Counted from the stretch's first letter, positions 37,903-47,392 are shown. The stretch: 64,000 nt of DNA from Fundicoccus sp052116145 (GCF_052116145.1 NZ_JBQKLQ010000001.1:62001-126000), one strand, 5' to 3'. The notes: a model not told the origin generated them from the letters alone. A program made the numbers and translations.

Positions 37903-39285
37903 TCACCAAGTGATATCTATTGTTTGGTGTTCTTCTTCTTGCAAGTTGATGATGTCTTGGAGGTAGGCATTAAAAAATTCGTTACCATAGTTACTTAGGT
38001 TACTGATCAACTCTTCGTGGGCTTTGATTAGAGTCGGCCACTGTGAATTTAGGTCGCCGCTAAAAGTGGCTTGATTCATTTGGCTGAACAATTCAATGAC
38101 GGCCTCAGCTTCTTGTGGGCTGTAAGCATGGTGAGCGATGATTTCGCGCTCTGCCACGAGACGAGAGGAAGCGGTCAATAAGTTTTGCGAATAGGTATTG
38201 TAATTCAATAAGTTTGGGTCAGTCTGTTGAGTCTGTTGAACCCAGCTCGCCATGTCTAATTCGCTCGCGTGATAGTGAATGGATTGCTTACTGAGAGTGA
38301 TGACACCGATCCGGTTAGGATAGAGACCGAAGGCACCCGTCGCGATATCTGTCAGGGTAAAATCGTCTGACAGAGTTTCTTGGGCAATATGCTGGGCATG
38401 AATGTGACCACTTAAAGTTATTGGCAGTTTAAATTTTTCTAACAGGGCTTGTAGATTGGTCGCATTATCAAGTGTGTAGCCTTGATTGAGTGATGGAAAA
38501 TGTACCAGACTGTTATGGTGAACGACGACTAAGGCGTGTTTATCGCTGGCTTGATGAATATTTAATTCTTTATCCAGCCAATCGAGCGTTTTATTTGCCA
38601 ACCGGCCGTGTGACTTGGGCGCGTATAGGCCTGAAGTGTTTGAGTAGACATTAGAATCCAGCATAAATAGCTGCCATTGATTTGATAATTCTGCCATGTA
38701 ACTCAAGCTTGCTGAATCTTTCGATATTGCTTGCGAATAGCCGTAATTGGCAAAAAGTTGTCGAAAGTCATCTGGTAAAGTTTGCGCGACACGAATGGTA
38801 TCCGCGCCTTTAAAACTTGATGCCCATGGGTTACTGATATCGTGATTGCCTGGAACTACAAAGACTTGCGTACCAGCTGTTTCAATTTTTTCAAAGGCTT
38901 CGGCTAATTCGAGCATACTTTGTAATTCACCGTTTAAAGTCAAATCACCAGTAACAAGTAAGACAGTTGGCGTCTCTTGTTCGACTTGCCTCACTAAAGC
39001 ATTGAGCCTTTCGAGGCCATAGCGCAAGTCCAAACCGCCTGCGCTCGCTTGCATTTCTTCAAACTTACTACCATGATCAAAGAGTATCGGTGAGAAATGG
39101 TGAATATCAGTGATGACCCAAATAGTCGAGACAGCGTCACTCGTTTCAGCCTGAACAGGAATTACTTGTGGCTGCCAGCCTAAAAATACGGTCAAATAGG
39201 CAAACAAACCGATAACTTTAAGGCGTCCAAGTGAAGATAATTTACGTAAAATTTTATTTAGTTGCTTATGTATGTTTTTGGTCAT
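37903..39285 (-). CDS. Secreted metallophosphoesterase
   Basis: This calcineurin-like phosphoesterase has an N-terminal export signal: a basic stretch, a hydrophobic core near residues 22-36 and a likely cleavage after VQA. The metal motifs are complete: TDIHH, GDLTLNGE, GNHD, VVHHNS and GHIHAQH. The C-terminal 100 residues have no recognised motif. The frame extends to 39315, but AAGGA is correctly placed for ATG 39285 (460 residues). The substrate is unknown; extracellular nucleotides or phosphodiesters of wall polymers are possible. Confidence 0.88.
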   Translation of the reverse strand: MTKNIHKQLNKILRKLSSLGRLKVIGLFAYLTVFLGWQPQVIPVQAETSDAVSTIWVITDIHHFSPILFDHGSKFEEMQASAGGLDLRYGLERLNALVRQVEQETPTVLLVTGDLTLNGELQSMLELAEAFEKIETAGTQVFVVPGNHDISNPWASSFKGADTIRVAQTLPDDFRQLFANYGYSQAISKDSASLSYMAELSNQWQLFMLDSNVYSNTSGLYAPKSHGRLANKTLDWLDKELNIHQASDKHALVVVHHNSLVHFPSLNQGYTLDNATNLQALLEKFKLPITLSGHIHAQHIAQETLSDDFTLTDIATGAFGLYPNRIGVITLSKQSIHYHASELDMASWVQQTQQTDPNLLNYNTYSQNLLTASSRLVAEREIIAHHAYSPQEAEAVIELFSQMNQATFSGDLNSQWPTLIKAHEELISNLSNYGNEFFNAYLQDIINLQEEEHQTIDITW

Positions 39286-39375
39286 TAAATCATCCTTTTT
39301 GATCATTAGATTCACGTGTTAATGACCTTGCGGAAGGTCAAGAAGTATCTGGATTTTATCACAAACTGAGCAATT

Positions 39376-39403
39376 TTGTCATTAAGCTATTTTCTGATAT
39401 AAT
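39376..39403 (+). promoter_or_regulatory. Promoter for the UDP-sugar dehydrogenase gene
   Basis: TTGTCA (39376-39381), 16 nt, then TATAAT (39398-39403) with an extended TG (TG-a-TATAAT). This is one of the best promoters in the window. Confidence 0.65.
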
Positions 39404-39453
39404 TCGATAGAGAGTTTATTAAGCGAAACCACGACCCTCAGAGGAGAATGATA

Positions 39454-40776
39454 ATGAGTTTATATACAAGAATTTTAAACCGCGAAGCCAAATTATCAAT
39501 AATTGGACTTGGCTATGTCGGTATGCCGATTGCTGTGGCTTTTGCTAAAGTCGTTGATACAATTGGTTTTGATAATAATGAAGCGAAAATTGATTTATAT
39601 CATCAAGGGATTGACCCGACGATGGAAGTCGGCGATGATGCGATTAAAGAAACGACCCTTGATTTTACAAGTGACGCTAGTCGTTTGAAAGAAGCGCAGT
39701 TTCACATTGTGGCTGTGCCGACACCGATTAATCAAGATAAAACACCAAACTTAAATCCGGTTGAAAGTGCAACACGTACGATTGGAAAAAACTTGAGTAA
39801 AGGATCCATTGTTGTTTATGAATCTACGGTTTACCCCGGAGTGACTGAAGAAGTCTGTATTCCCATTCTTGAAGAAGAATCTGGGCTTAAACACGGAATC
39901 GACTTCTCTGTAGGTTACTCACCCGAACGGATTAATCCAGGAGATAAAGTACATACTTTAGAGAATATTACAAAAATAGTTTCAGCGACAACCCCGGAAG
40001 CTTTGGAAGATATTGCTAGAGTTTACGAGTTAGTCATTAATGCCGGTGTTCATAGAGCACCAAGTATTAAAGTAGCCGAAGCCGCTAAGGTAGTTGAGAA
40101 TAGCCAACGTGATATCAACATTGCCTTTATGAATGAATTGGCTTTAGTCTTTGACCGTATGGGGATTGATTCTCAAGACGTGATTGACGCGATGAATACG
40201 AAGTGGAATGCACTCGGCTTTACACCAGGCTTAGTAGGCGGACATTGTATCGGCGTAGATCCATACTATTTCGTTTATGAAGCGGAAAACTTAGGGTATC
40301 ATAGCCAAATTATCAAATCTGGTCGTCAAATTAATGACGATATGGGTGAGTTTATTGCGGATAAAATCATCAAAGGTCTGATTACAACGGGCAAGAAAGT
40401 GATTGATGCCAAAGTGGTGGTTCTTGGCTTAACATTTAAAGAGAACACCCCTGATACGCGTAACTCGAAAGTCAGCGACATCTTAAAACGCTTAGCCGAA
40501 TATGATATTCAGCCGGAAATTGTGGACCCATGGGCATCCCATGATGACGCAATGAAAGAGTATGGCGTGACTTTATCGCAGTTCGATAAAATAAAAGATG
40601 TGGATTGTGTGGTCTTAGCAGTTGGACATGAGGAATTTAAAGCTTTGTCTGTTGAAGCGATTGAAGCCTTGTTCAACCCAGCTTTGCCAAATAAGGAACG
40701 TGTCTTAATTGATATTAAAAGCATTCTCGATAGCCAAGCATTTACTGAAAAAGGCTATCACTTCTGGAGATTATAA
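39454..40776 (+). CDS. Nucleotide-sugar dehydrogenase (TviB/WbpA-like UDP-N-acetylhexosamine 6-dehydrogenase)
   Basis: This NAD-dependent enzyme oxidises the C6 of a UDP-sugar to a uronic acid. Visible motifs are the NAD loop GLGYVGMPIAVAFA, AVPTPIN, YSPERINPGDK and the catalytic cysteine in GGHCIGVDPYYF. The YSPERINPGDK and GGHCIGVDPYY forms match TviB/VipA-type enzymes that act on UDP-GlcNAc or UDP-GalNAc rather than UDP-glucose. GAGGAG with a 7-nt spacing favours ATG 39454 over 39448. The gene is monocistronic, with its own promoter and terminator. Confidence 0.9.
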   Translation: MSLYTRILNREAKLSIIGLGYVGMPIAVAFAKVVDTIGFDNNEAKIDLYHQGIDPTMEVGDDAIKETTLDFTSDASRLKEAQFHIVAVPTPINQDKTPNLNPVESATRTIGKNLSKGSIVVYESTVYPGVTEEVCIPILEEESGLKHGIDFSVGYSPERINPGDKVHTLENITKIVSATTPEALEDIARVYELVINAGVHRAPSIKVAEAAKVVENSQRDINIAFMNELALVFDRMGIDSQDVIDAMNTKWNALGFTPGLVGGHCIGVDPYYFVYEAENLGYHSQIIKSGRQINDDMGEFIADKIIKGLITTGKKVIDAKVVVLGLTFKENTPDTRNSKVSDILKRLAEYDIQPEIVDPWASHDDAMKEYGVTLSQFDKIKDVDCVVLAVGHEEFKALSVEAIEALFNPALPNKERVLIDIKSILDSQAFTEKGYHFWRL

Positions 40777-40785
40777 AAGATAAAA

Positions 40786-40826
40786 AAAACGTTACCCACT
40801 TATTTAGAGGAGTAACGTTTTTTTTC
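40786..40826. terminator. Bidirectional terminator, dehydrogenase gene / HAD gene
   Basis: AAACGTTAC pairs with GTAACGTTT (40812-40820) with T/A tracts of about eight on both sides. It separates two convergent genes. Confidence 0.88.
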
Positions 40827-40886
40827 AAAATAGAACTTTAAATCTGCTGGTGTAACTGAGGCTCTTATGAATAACTTAGCTTTCTA

Positions 40887-41573
40887 TCAATCGATAATGG
40901 GGTATAACTGCTCCAGGTTAGAAATTTCATAGTTAATTATCAATTCATTTGGAGCACTTAGACCTTTAGGATTAAACCAAACAGCTGGAATTTTAGCAGC
41001 ATTCGCCCCTTTGATATCGGATGTCAAACTATCGCCAACCATTAGACTCGATTGTTTGGCTTGAGAACCGATGGCTTGAAAGGCATGATCGAAAAAGCCA
41101 ATATGGGGTTTATTATAGCCAATCTTTTCAGAGATAAATAAATCATCAAAGTATTCGATTAAACCCGCTTGTTCCAAGCGGTTAATTTGCGTGTTATAAA
41201 TACCGTTAGAGGCCGCGTAAATGTTACGACCAGTGGCTTTTAAGTCAATTAACAATTGACGAGCGCCAGGAATAATATGGCCACCATCAGCTAAGTAAGC
41301 GCGAAATTGCTCATCAATCTCACGGCCGGATAAATTGCTCAAGCCATAACGACTGAAAAATCCGGGAAAGCGTTGATCGATTAAATCCGCTTTACTTAAG
41401 GTGTTCTTTTCAATTTGTAACCAGAGGTCTTGATTGTATCGCTTATAATCATTTAATAAAGTTGGATTATAAGTCACCCCGAGAGTCTCTGCGACTTTCT
41501 GAAAGGCGAAGGTCTCACTGGCACCAAAGTCTAAAATTGTATCGTCAAGATCTAGTAAAATGTTCTGGTACAT
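40887..41573 (-). CDS. YjjG-family HAD hydrolase (noncanonical pyrimidine nucleotidase)
   Basis: This HAD phosphatase has motif I DLDDTILDF near residue 8, motif II AASNGIYN, a lysine in GYNKPHIG and motif IV MVGDSLTSDIKGA. The NxxFDLDDTLxxF-type opening and length of about 228 fit the YjjG/YfnB group, which dephosphorylates (often noncanonical) pyrimidine nucleoside monophosphates. ATG 41573 is preferred because the CAGGAG abuts the upstream ATG. It is the last gene of a minus-strand cluster with ThrE genes. Confidence 0.88.
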   Translation of the reverse strand: MYQNILLDLDDTILDFGASETFAFQKVAETLGVTYNPTLLNDYKRYNQDLWLQIEKNTLSKADLIDQRFPGFFSRYGLSNLSGREIDEQFRAYLADGGHIIPGARQLLIDLKATGRNIYAASNGIYNTQINRLEQAGLIEYFDDLFISEKIGYNKPHIGFFDHAFQAIGSQAKQSSLMVGDSLTSDIKGANAAKIPAVWFNPKGLSAPNELIINYEISNLEQLYPIID

Positions 41574-41630
41574 AGTCATCTCCTGTATTTTCTTATCACA
41601 TTGCGGCAGTATTATATAAAGTCATGACAA

Positions 41631-41870
41631 TTAGTTGGCTGAATCGTCTTTAATTGTGTAGCCATTCCATTCTAAATTCTTTTTGATTTCATCTAAAGAA
41701 AGACCGATTAATTTAGCCCCTTGTCTAATTGTGGTTGTACGTCCAATGGAATTTAACATCACTGGGTTTTTCAAAGGTTTGAAACCTAATTCAACTAACA
41801 AATCAATGACTTCAGGATTTGTCTTCACAACTTCATAGACTACTTGATTTAGATCTATTTCTTGCTTCAA
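41631..41870 (-). CDS. DUF1858 domain protein
   Basis: This 79-residue protein consists of a DUF1858-type domain, and the pattern EVIDLLVELGFKPLKNPVM is characteristic. In related bacteria this domain is found with DUF438/hemerythrin proteins, and one such protein lies at 56-58 kb in this window. The start is a TTG at 41870 with GGGAG about 9 nt upstream. It is between the HAD gene and the thrE pair. Function unknown. Confidence 0.8.
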   Translation of the reverse strand: MKQEIDLNQVVYEVVKTNPEVIDLLVELGFKPLKNPVMLNSIGRTTTIRQGAKLIGLSLDEIKKNLEWNGYTIKDDSAN

Positions 41871-41910
41871 ATCGTTTTCTCCCTCTCATTTCGTTAATAA
41901 TTGCTCATGT

Positions 41911-42363
41911 TTACTTTAATTTTTTTATGCTTGTTTTATTTTGTAAATAAGTTAGGATTTCCAAGAAGGAATCAACAAGGTAAATACCTAGTGCGATTGC
42001 ACCGGCGGTTAAAATTGCTTGAACAAAGCTCATCGCTGCCAGATCGACATCATTATTAATGAAATGGAAGGCAGTCCGATACATTGCAGACCCAGGCACT
42101 AAGGGAAAGAAGGCTGGAATATAAAAGATAGTGACAGGTGCTTTGTAGTGTCGAGCGGATGCCTGTCCTAAAATTGCAATTAATAAACTGGCGAAAAATG
42201 TCGCTAAGACAGCACCGATACGATCAAGAGTTAGTAGGTAAATAACATAACCAGCAGCACCAGGAATCCCAGTTTTAAAGATTAAAGACTTAGGTGCTTC
42301 AACAGTGATGGCTGCTGTGATTGTGGCCACATAGGCACCAAGCACTTGAATAATGAAGCCCAT
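41911..42363 (-). CDS. ThrE-type threonine/serine exporter, C-terminal half subunit (DUF3815)
   Basis: This 150-residue membrane protein has about four or five hydrophobic segments and contains FYIPAFFPLVPGSAMYR, a landmark of the DUF3815 half of ThrE. It is 1 nt from the N-terminal half gene. In corynebacteria both parts form one protein; here they are separate genes that presumably assemble. Export of Thr/Ser or related small molecules is the family role and is not shown here. Confidence 0.88.
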   Translation of the reverse strand: MGFIIQVLGAYVATITAAITVEAPKSLIFKTGIPGAAGYVIYLLTLDRIGAVLATFFASLLIAILGQASARHYKAPVTIFYIPAFFPLVPGSAMYRTAFHFINNDVDLAAMSFVQAILTAGAIALGIYLVDSFLEILTYLQNKTSIKKLK

Positions 42364-42364
42364 C

Positions 42365-43135
42365 TTAGAACACCACCCTTGCTAAGTACAAGCCTAATGC
42401 GACCCCTAAGGCTAAACTCAAGGCGACCACTAAGGCATCTGCAATTCTGGCAACACCCGAGTTATAATCGCCTTTTAACATGTCACGAATTGCATTGGTA
42501 AAAGCTGTTCCAGGATATAAAGGCATCAAAGCTGCAATGATAATGACATCACTGGATAAATCGTAGGGAATCGATTGAATGATACTTGTAATGACAAAGG
42601 CAGTAATGGACGTAGAAAAAATACCATAGACAAACTCGTTCATACCAATCTGTTCTTTACCGATTCTAGATAGCGCAACGATAATACCAGCGATGACTGA
42701 AATGAGTGTCTCCCAAATGTTGCCACCAAGTAGAACTGTAAAGGCGACCACCAATAAAATGGTAGCCATATCCATACTGTAGACCGTATATTCTTCTTCA
42801 TCGACAACCATGAGACGATTGCGAGCTTCTTCAAGGGTGATTTCATTTGTTGTTAGCTGACGCGAAATGTTATTAACGCGGTAAATTTTTCTCAAATGAT
42901 TCCCTCTTTCACTTACACGGCGAACTAGAGTGATCGGTTCGACATCAGGTGAGGTATCATCTAAGGTGATGAATAAACCGGTGGTATAGGCAATCACTTC
43001 TGTAATATTTAAACCGCTTGTTTGCAATATTCGCCGAGTTGTATCTTCGACACGATAGCTCTCAGCATGAGACTCCAGCATAATTCTGCCAGCCAAGGCA
43101 GCGACTTCAGCTGTTTTTTTATATTCTCTCTTCAA
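42365..43135 (-). CDS. ThrE-type threonine/serine exporter, N-terminal half subunit (DUF1212)
   Basis: The 256 residues start with a cytosolic domain (AGRIMLESHAESYRVEDT, then ITLVRRVSERGNHL) and end with about five membrane helices, including MPLYPGTAFTNAIRDML. This is the DUF1212 half of ThrE. It opens a compact minus-strand group: ThrE N half, ThrE C half, DUF1858, HAD. Confidence 0.88.
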   Translation of the reverse strand: MKREYKKTAEVAALAGRIMLESHAESYRVEDTTRRILQTSGLNITEVIAYTTGLFITLDDTSPDVEPITLVRRVSERGNHLRKIYRVNNISRQLTTNEITLEEARNRLMVVDEEEYTVYSMDMATILLVVAFTVLLGGNIWETLISVIAGIIVALSRIGKEQIGMNEFVYGIFSTSITAFVITSIIQSIPYDLSSDVIIIAALMPLYPGTAFTNAIRDMLKGDYNSGVARIADALVVALSLALGVALGLYLARVVF

Positions 43136-43400
43136 TTTAACACCTCAAATTGCATTATTTTCTAGTTGGGTTAGTTGCAAACTAATGGTAACATAATAGA
43201 GTACTTAGGACTAATGATTTTTAACTAAACCATTGCCAAGACAGCTGATTCAAGCAGAAAAAGATGACCTATAATAGAGAAGTCCAGAAAGTTAATTTAA
43301 ACCGTTCCTGTCTTTTATTAATCAAGATGACTATGAAAGAATTAAAATAAATGCTCAAGTTATAAAAAAGATGTTCAGAGTCTTTACTCTGGATAAACCG

Positions 43401-43427
43401 TTGACTTTAACTTATCGTTTGTATAAT
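43401..43427 (+). promoter_or_regulatory. Promoter for recX
   Basis: TTGACT (43401-43406), a 15-nt spacer and TATAAT (43422-43427), 49 nt before the ATG. The rest of 43136-43400 shows no gene or clear element. Confidence 0.5.
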
Positions 43428-43475
43428 AACAAGTATTCTAAACAAATATTTATCTTTTAAGAAAGGACATTAAGG

Positions 43476-44354
43476 ATGATTATTTCAAAAATCGAAAGAC
43501 AGAAGAAAGATAAGCAACGTTATTCACTATTCGTTGATGATCAGTTTTTATTAGGAATTGATGAAGCAGTATTAATTCATTTTTCCTTGCATAAAGGTCA
43601 AGAAGTATCAGAAGAATTACTGGCAGAAATAAGAGAAGCTGAATATCATCAGAAAGTCTATTCTAAAGCGATTCACTATATATCTTATGGTTTACGTACC
43701 ATTAAAGAAATGCGGGATTATCTAGCCAAAATACCGGCTTTAAATGAAGAAGAATTACGCTCAGAAACCGGAAAAGAAGGTTTGGGAGAAGTCGCAACAA
43801 TCGATGACTCACTCATTAGTGATATTATTGAACGTTTGCTAGGTCAACAATATTTAAATGACTTAGTTTATGGTCAAAGTTATGTGAGAACGAGTGCTTT
43901 AATTAATCGTAAAGGCCCCTCAACCATTTATCAAGAGTTGATTCGAAAAGGCTTAACGGAACAAGAAATACTGCAAGCTTTAGAAGAATATCCAATGGAT
44001 CAACAGATCGAAAACATTCAGCATCTAGCACAGAAATATATTCGTACCAAAAAGAATGTGCCATTTAAGATGTTGAAGAATAAATTGTTTGAACATTTAC
44101 TGATTAAGGGATTTGATAGTGATCTAATTAAACAAGAAATGGACCAATTAGACTTTGATTATTCGCAGGATCATCAAGACGATTTATTAAATAAAACAGC
44201 AGAAAAATTAGTGAGAACTCGCCAGAAAAAATATTCGGGCTATGATTTACGTAATAAAGTAAAAGAAGGCCTGTACCGTAAAGGTTTTGATTTTGAAGCT
44301 ATTAATTATTGGCTGGAAGATCACGCTGAATTGTGGGAGAAGTCAGGTAAATAA
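43476..44354 (+). CDS. recX: Regulatory protein RecX
   Basis: RecX binds RecA and limits recombination filaments. The 292 residues include the typical opening (IISKIERQKKDKQRYSLFVDDQFLLGI), three-helix repeats such as YGLRTIKEMRDYLA and the C-terminal YDLRNKVKEGLYRKGF. It is longer than most RecX, partly because of an insertion at about residues 90-105 (LRSETGKEGLGEVAT). The frame overlaps the preferred mutY start region by none; mutY begins 28 nt later. Confidence 0.9.
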   Translation: MIISKIERQKKDKQRYSLFVDDQFLLGIDEAVLIHFSLHKGQEVSEELLAEIREAEYHQKVYSKAIHYISYGLRTIKEMRDYLAKIPALNEEELRSETGKEGLGEVATIDDSLISDIIERLLGQQYLNDLVYGQSYVRTSALINRKGPSTIYQELIRKGLTEQEILQALEEYPMDQQIENIQHLAQKYIRTKKNVPFKMLKNKLFEHLLIKGFDSDLIKQEMDQLDFDYSQDHQDDLLNKTAEKLVRTRQKKYSGYDLRNKVKEGLYRKGFDFEAINYWLEDHAELWEKSGK

Positions 44355-44382
44355 GCAAGTTAGACTAGAAAGAGTGAATATT

Positions 44383-45594
44383 TTGACGTATATACAAGGA
44401 GACCCAGCACTGTATCCTATTGACTGGTCACCAGACAAAATTCAAGAATTTAAACAAACATTATTAAGTTGGTATGATGCGACTAAACGTGACTTACCAT
44501 GGCGTAATACCAATGATCCTTATAAAATTTGGGTAAGTGAAATTATGTTGCAACAAACACAAGTAATCACGGTCATTCCATATTATGAACGCTTTATTGA
44601 GACTTTACCAACTATTCAAGACTTAGCGCAAGCGGATGAGGACGTATTATTAAGTCTCTGGCAAGGGTTAGGTTACTACTCACGTGTCCGTAATATGCAA
44701 GTTGCTGCTAAACAAGTTATGGAAAACTTCCATGGCGAAATGCCACGTACTATGAAAGAATTATTGACTTTAAAAGGAATCGGACCTTATACAGCAGCTG
44801 CAATCGGAAGTATCGCCTTTGGTTTAGTTGAACCAGCGATTGATGGTAACTTGATGCGAGTCACTGCACGACTATTTGAATTAGAAGCTGACATTGCGCA
44901 AGTAAAATCACGCAAGTTGTTTGCGGCAATTCTCTATCAATTAATCGATTCAAACAGACCTGGAGATTTTAATCAAGCTTTGATGGATTTAGGTGCAACA
45001 ATTATGACGCCAGCTAATCTAACTCCAGAAGCGAATCCTTTAAAAGCATTTGATCAATCTTATCAAAATGGGACGGCTCATCTTTATCCAGTAAAAAAGA
45101 AAAAAACGAAAGCGACTCAACATCAATTGTTGGCCTATATCGTACAGGACAGCCAAGGAGATTGGCTTGTGCGTAAGCATGAAGAGGGCGAATTGTTGAC
45201 GGGCTTATGGCATTTTCCAATGATTGAACAAACTCTTGTGATGGAAGCTGCTTCGGCTGAAGAACTAGTCGAACCTTTTAAAGATTGGTGGAGTGAGCAA
45301 TTAGACGCAACTGATGTGGAAAAAACGATTGATTTAGAAGAAACAGGGTTTGCAATTAACCAGCAACTGATGCCTTTTGGAGATGTCGAAGGTACAACAC
45401 TTCTACCTATCGTCAAGCATGTATTCAGTCATCGAATTTGGCATTTACAATTGGTCCCCATTATTATGACAGGTATTGAAACATTGCCTTTTGATTCTGA
45501 ATTGATGCGTTGGCAAAAGCCAAAGGAAATCCGCGATTTACCAGTTTCAACACTGCAACAAAAATTACTACTAGCTTTAGAAAATTATTTATGA
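44383..45594 (+). CDS. mutY: Adenine glycosylase MutY without iron-sulfur cysteines
   Basis: MutY removes adenine mispaired with 8-oxoguanine. The HhH-GPD catalytic core is intact, with Glu53 in SEIMLQQTQV, LKGIGPYTAAAIG and catalytic Asp154 in DGNLMRV. The four cysteines that bind the [4Fe-4S] cluster are absent: the segment after MDLGATI continues MTPANLTPEANPL, where other MutY have CTRxxPxCxxCPL-type cysteines. The C-terminal NUDIX-like 8-oxoG recognition domain is present from about residue 240. Clusterless MutY is known from lactic acid bacteria. A GTG at 44374 is an alternative start. Confidence 0.93.
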   Translation: MTYIQGDPALYPIDWSPDKIQEFKQTLLSWYDATKRDLPWRNTNDPYKIWVSEIMLQQTQVITVIPYYERFIETLPTIQDLAQADEDVLLSLWQGLGYYSRVRNMQVAAKQVMENFHGEMPRTMKELLTLKGIGPYTAAAIGSIAFGLVEPAIDGNLMRVTARLFELEADIAQVKSRKLFAAILYQLIDSNRPGDFNQALMDLGATIMTPANLTPEANPLKAFDQSYQNGTAHLYPVKKKKTKATQHQLLAYIVQDSQGDWLVRKHEEGELLTGLWHFPMIEQTLVMEAASAEELVEPFKDWWSEQLDATDVEKTIDLEETGFAINQQLMPFGDVEGTTLLPIVKHVFSHRIWHLQLVPIIMTGIETLPFDSELMRWQKPKEIRDLPVSTLQQKLLLALENYL

Positions 45595-45633
45595 GGAAAT
45601 GGTACTTATCAAAAAAATATAAGAGGTTGAATT

Positions 45634-47391
45634 ATGAAAAGACTACTAAAGTATTTCAAAGATTATCGATTATCGAGTTTCTTTGGTCCCTTCTTCAAGC
45701 TAATCGAAGCATTACTTGAACTAACAGTCCCGATGTTTGTGGCTATCATCATAGATGAGGCAATTCCTTCAGGAGAAGTGAGCCAAATTTTACGTTATAT
45801 TGCGATTATGTTTGGTGTTGGCCTTACTGGCTTTGTGTTCTCCATTACGGCTCAGTATCATTCCGCACGAGCTGCGATTGGAATCACACGCAATATAGGC
45901 AACGACCTATTCAAGCATATTATGCATTTACCCAAAGCTGAACGCGATGATTTGACACCAGCTAGTTTGGTAACGCGCATGACCAGTGATTTATTTCAAA
46001 TTCAATCGGCCATTAATATTTTCTTCCGTTTATTCTTAAGGTCGCCTTTTATCGTATTAGGTTCTTTAATTATGGCCATGCAAATCGATTTAAGAATGAC
46101 AGGTTATTTTGTGGCAATGATTTTGTTATTGACAATCGTTGTTGGTGGTTCTATTTATATTACAACGCCAATTCATTCGAAAATCCGTCGAGAATTGGAC
46201 CGTTTGGTGACTTTAACGCGTGAACAAATTCAAGGTATCCGCGTGATACGTGCTTTTAGACAAGAAGAAAGAGAACAAGCTCAATTTCAAACCCAAAACG
46301 ATGTGTTAACTAGCGATCAAATTAGAGTTGGGAAGCTATCAAACTTTACGAACCCCTTAACTTATGTCGTTGTTAATAGTGTGTTGATATTAGTCATTTG
46401 GCAAGGGGGTCACTTTGTTAATGAAGGAACCTTGCAACAAGGACAACTAGTCGCTCTCGTAAACTATTTATTGGCGATTTTAATTGAATTGGTCAAAATA
46501 GCGATGTTTGTCTTACAGATTAACCGCGGTTTGACGAGTGCCAATCGAGTGGTTGATGTTTTAGAGCGTTCGGTAGAATCGCCAAGCTTTGACAATCCGA
46601 TTCTTACAGCTTCAGACATTAAAAACAATCCAGATGTTAAAGCCACAAAGGAGAGCTCAGTCGTCTTTAATGATGTTTCATTTAAGTATCCCGATGCAGC
46701 TGAAGCCTCTTTACAAGGAGTCAATGTGAGCTTTTCTCAAGGTGAATTTATCGGTATAACAGGCAGTACTGGTTCGGGTAAGTCTACTTTACTAAGTTTA
46801 TTGACTAAAACGTACGACCCAACTAAAGGACAAGTGAGTTTTAATCCTGATCAATTTGCTACGACCAGTCGACAGTCCATTCGTAAGCAAATTAGTGTGG
46901 TGCCACAATCAGCTACTTTGTTTCAAGGGACCATTCGTTCAAACTTACTTCAAGCTCACCCAACAGCGAGCGATGACGAATTATGGCAGGCTTTAGACGA
47001 TGCTCAAGCTAGTGACTTTGTCAAGGCAAAACAAGGTGGATTGGATGCAGTAGTGGAAGCGTTTGGTCGCAACTTCTCAGGAGGTCAACGCCAACGTCTA
47101 ACGATTGCACGTGCGTTAATTAAACCTGCCAAAATTTTAGTGCTGGATGCAGCAACTTCAGCCTTAGATTATGTGACAGAAGCAAACTTTCAGAAAGTGT
47201 TGCGTGAAAAATATCAAGAAATGACGATAATCATGGTGTCTGAAAGAACGCACAGTATTAAAGAAGCAGACCGAATTATTGTGCTTGATCAAGGACGTCA
47301 AATCGGTGCAGCCAGTCATGGCGATTTATTAGAAAGCAATCCAGTTTATCGCGAGATTCATGAATCTCAACAAGTATTGGAGGTGAACTAA
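45634..47391 (+). CDS. Heterodimeric ABC exporter half A (degenerate ATPase site)
   Basis: This half-transporter has six membrane helices (to about residue 310) and an ABC domain. Walker A GSTGSGKST contains Lys383 and the signature FSGGQRQ is canonical. Walker B reads LVLDAATSALD, so the catalytic Glu is Ala506. The H-loop histidine is replaced by Glu537 (MVSERTHSI). In such heterodimers this half supplies a working signature to the partner but a non-hydrolytic site itself. It resembles the YheI/BmrC/LmrC group. The partner starts 1 nt later. The substrate is unknown. Confidence 0.9.
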   Translation: MKRLLKYFKDYRLSSFFGPFFKLIEALLELTVPMFVAIIIDEAIPSGEVSQILRYIAIMFGVGLTGFVFSITAQYHSARAAIGITRNIGNDLFKHIMHLPKAERDDLTPASLVTRMTSDLFQIQSAINIFFRLFLRSPFIVLGSLIMAMQIDLRMTGYFVAMILLLTIVVGGSIYITTPIHSKIRRELDRLVTLTREQIQGIRVIRAFRQEEREQAQFQTQNDVLTSDQIRVGKLSNFTNPLTYVVVNSVLILVIWQGGHFVNEGTLQQGQLVALVNYLLAILIELVKIAMFVLQINRGLTSANRVVDVLERSVESPSFDNPILTASDIKNNPDVKATKESSVVFNDVSFKYPDAAEASLQGVNVSFSQGEFIGITGSTGSGKSTLLSLLTKTYDPTKGQVSFNPDQFATTSRQSIRKQISVVPQSATLFQGTIRSNLLQAHPTASDDELWQALDDAQASDFVKAKQGGLDAVVEAFGRNFSGGQRQRLTIARALIKPAKILVLDAATSALDYVTEANFQKVLREKYQEMTIIMVSERTHSIKEADRIIVLDQGRQIGAASHGDLLESNPVYREIHESQQVLEVN

Positions 47392-47392
47392 G

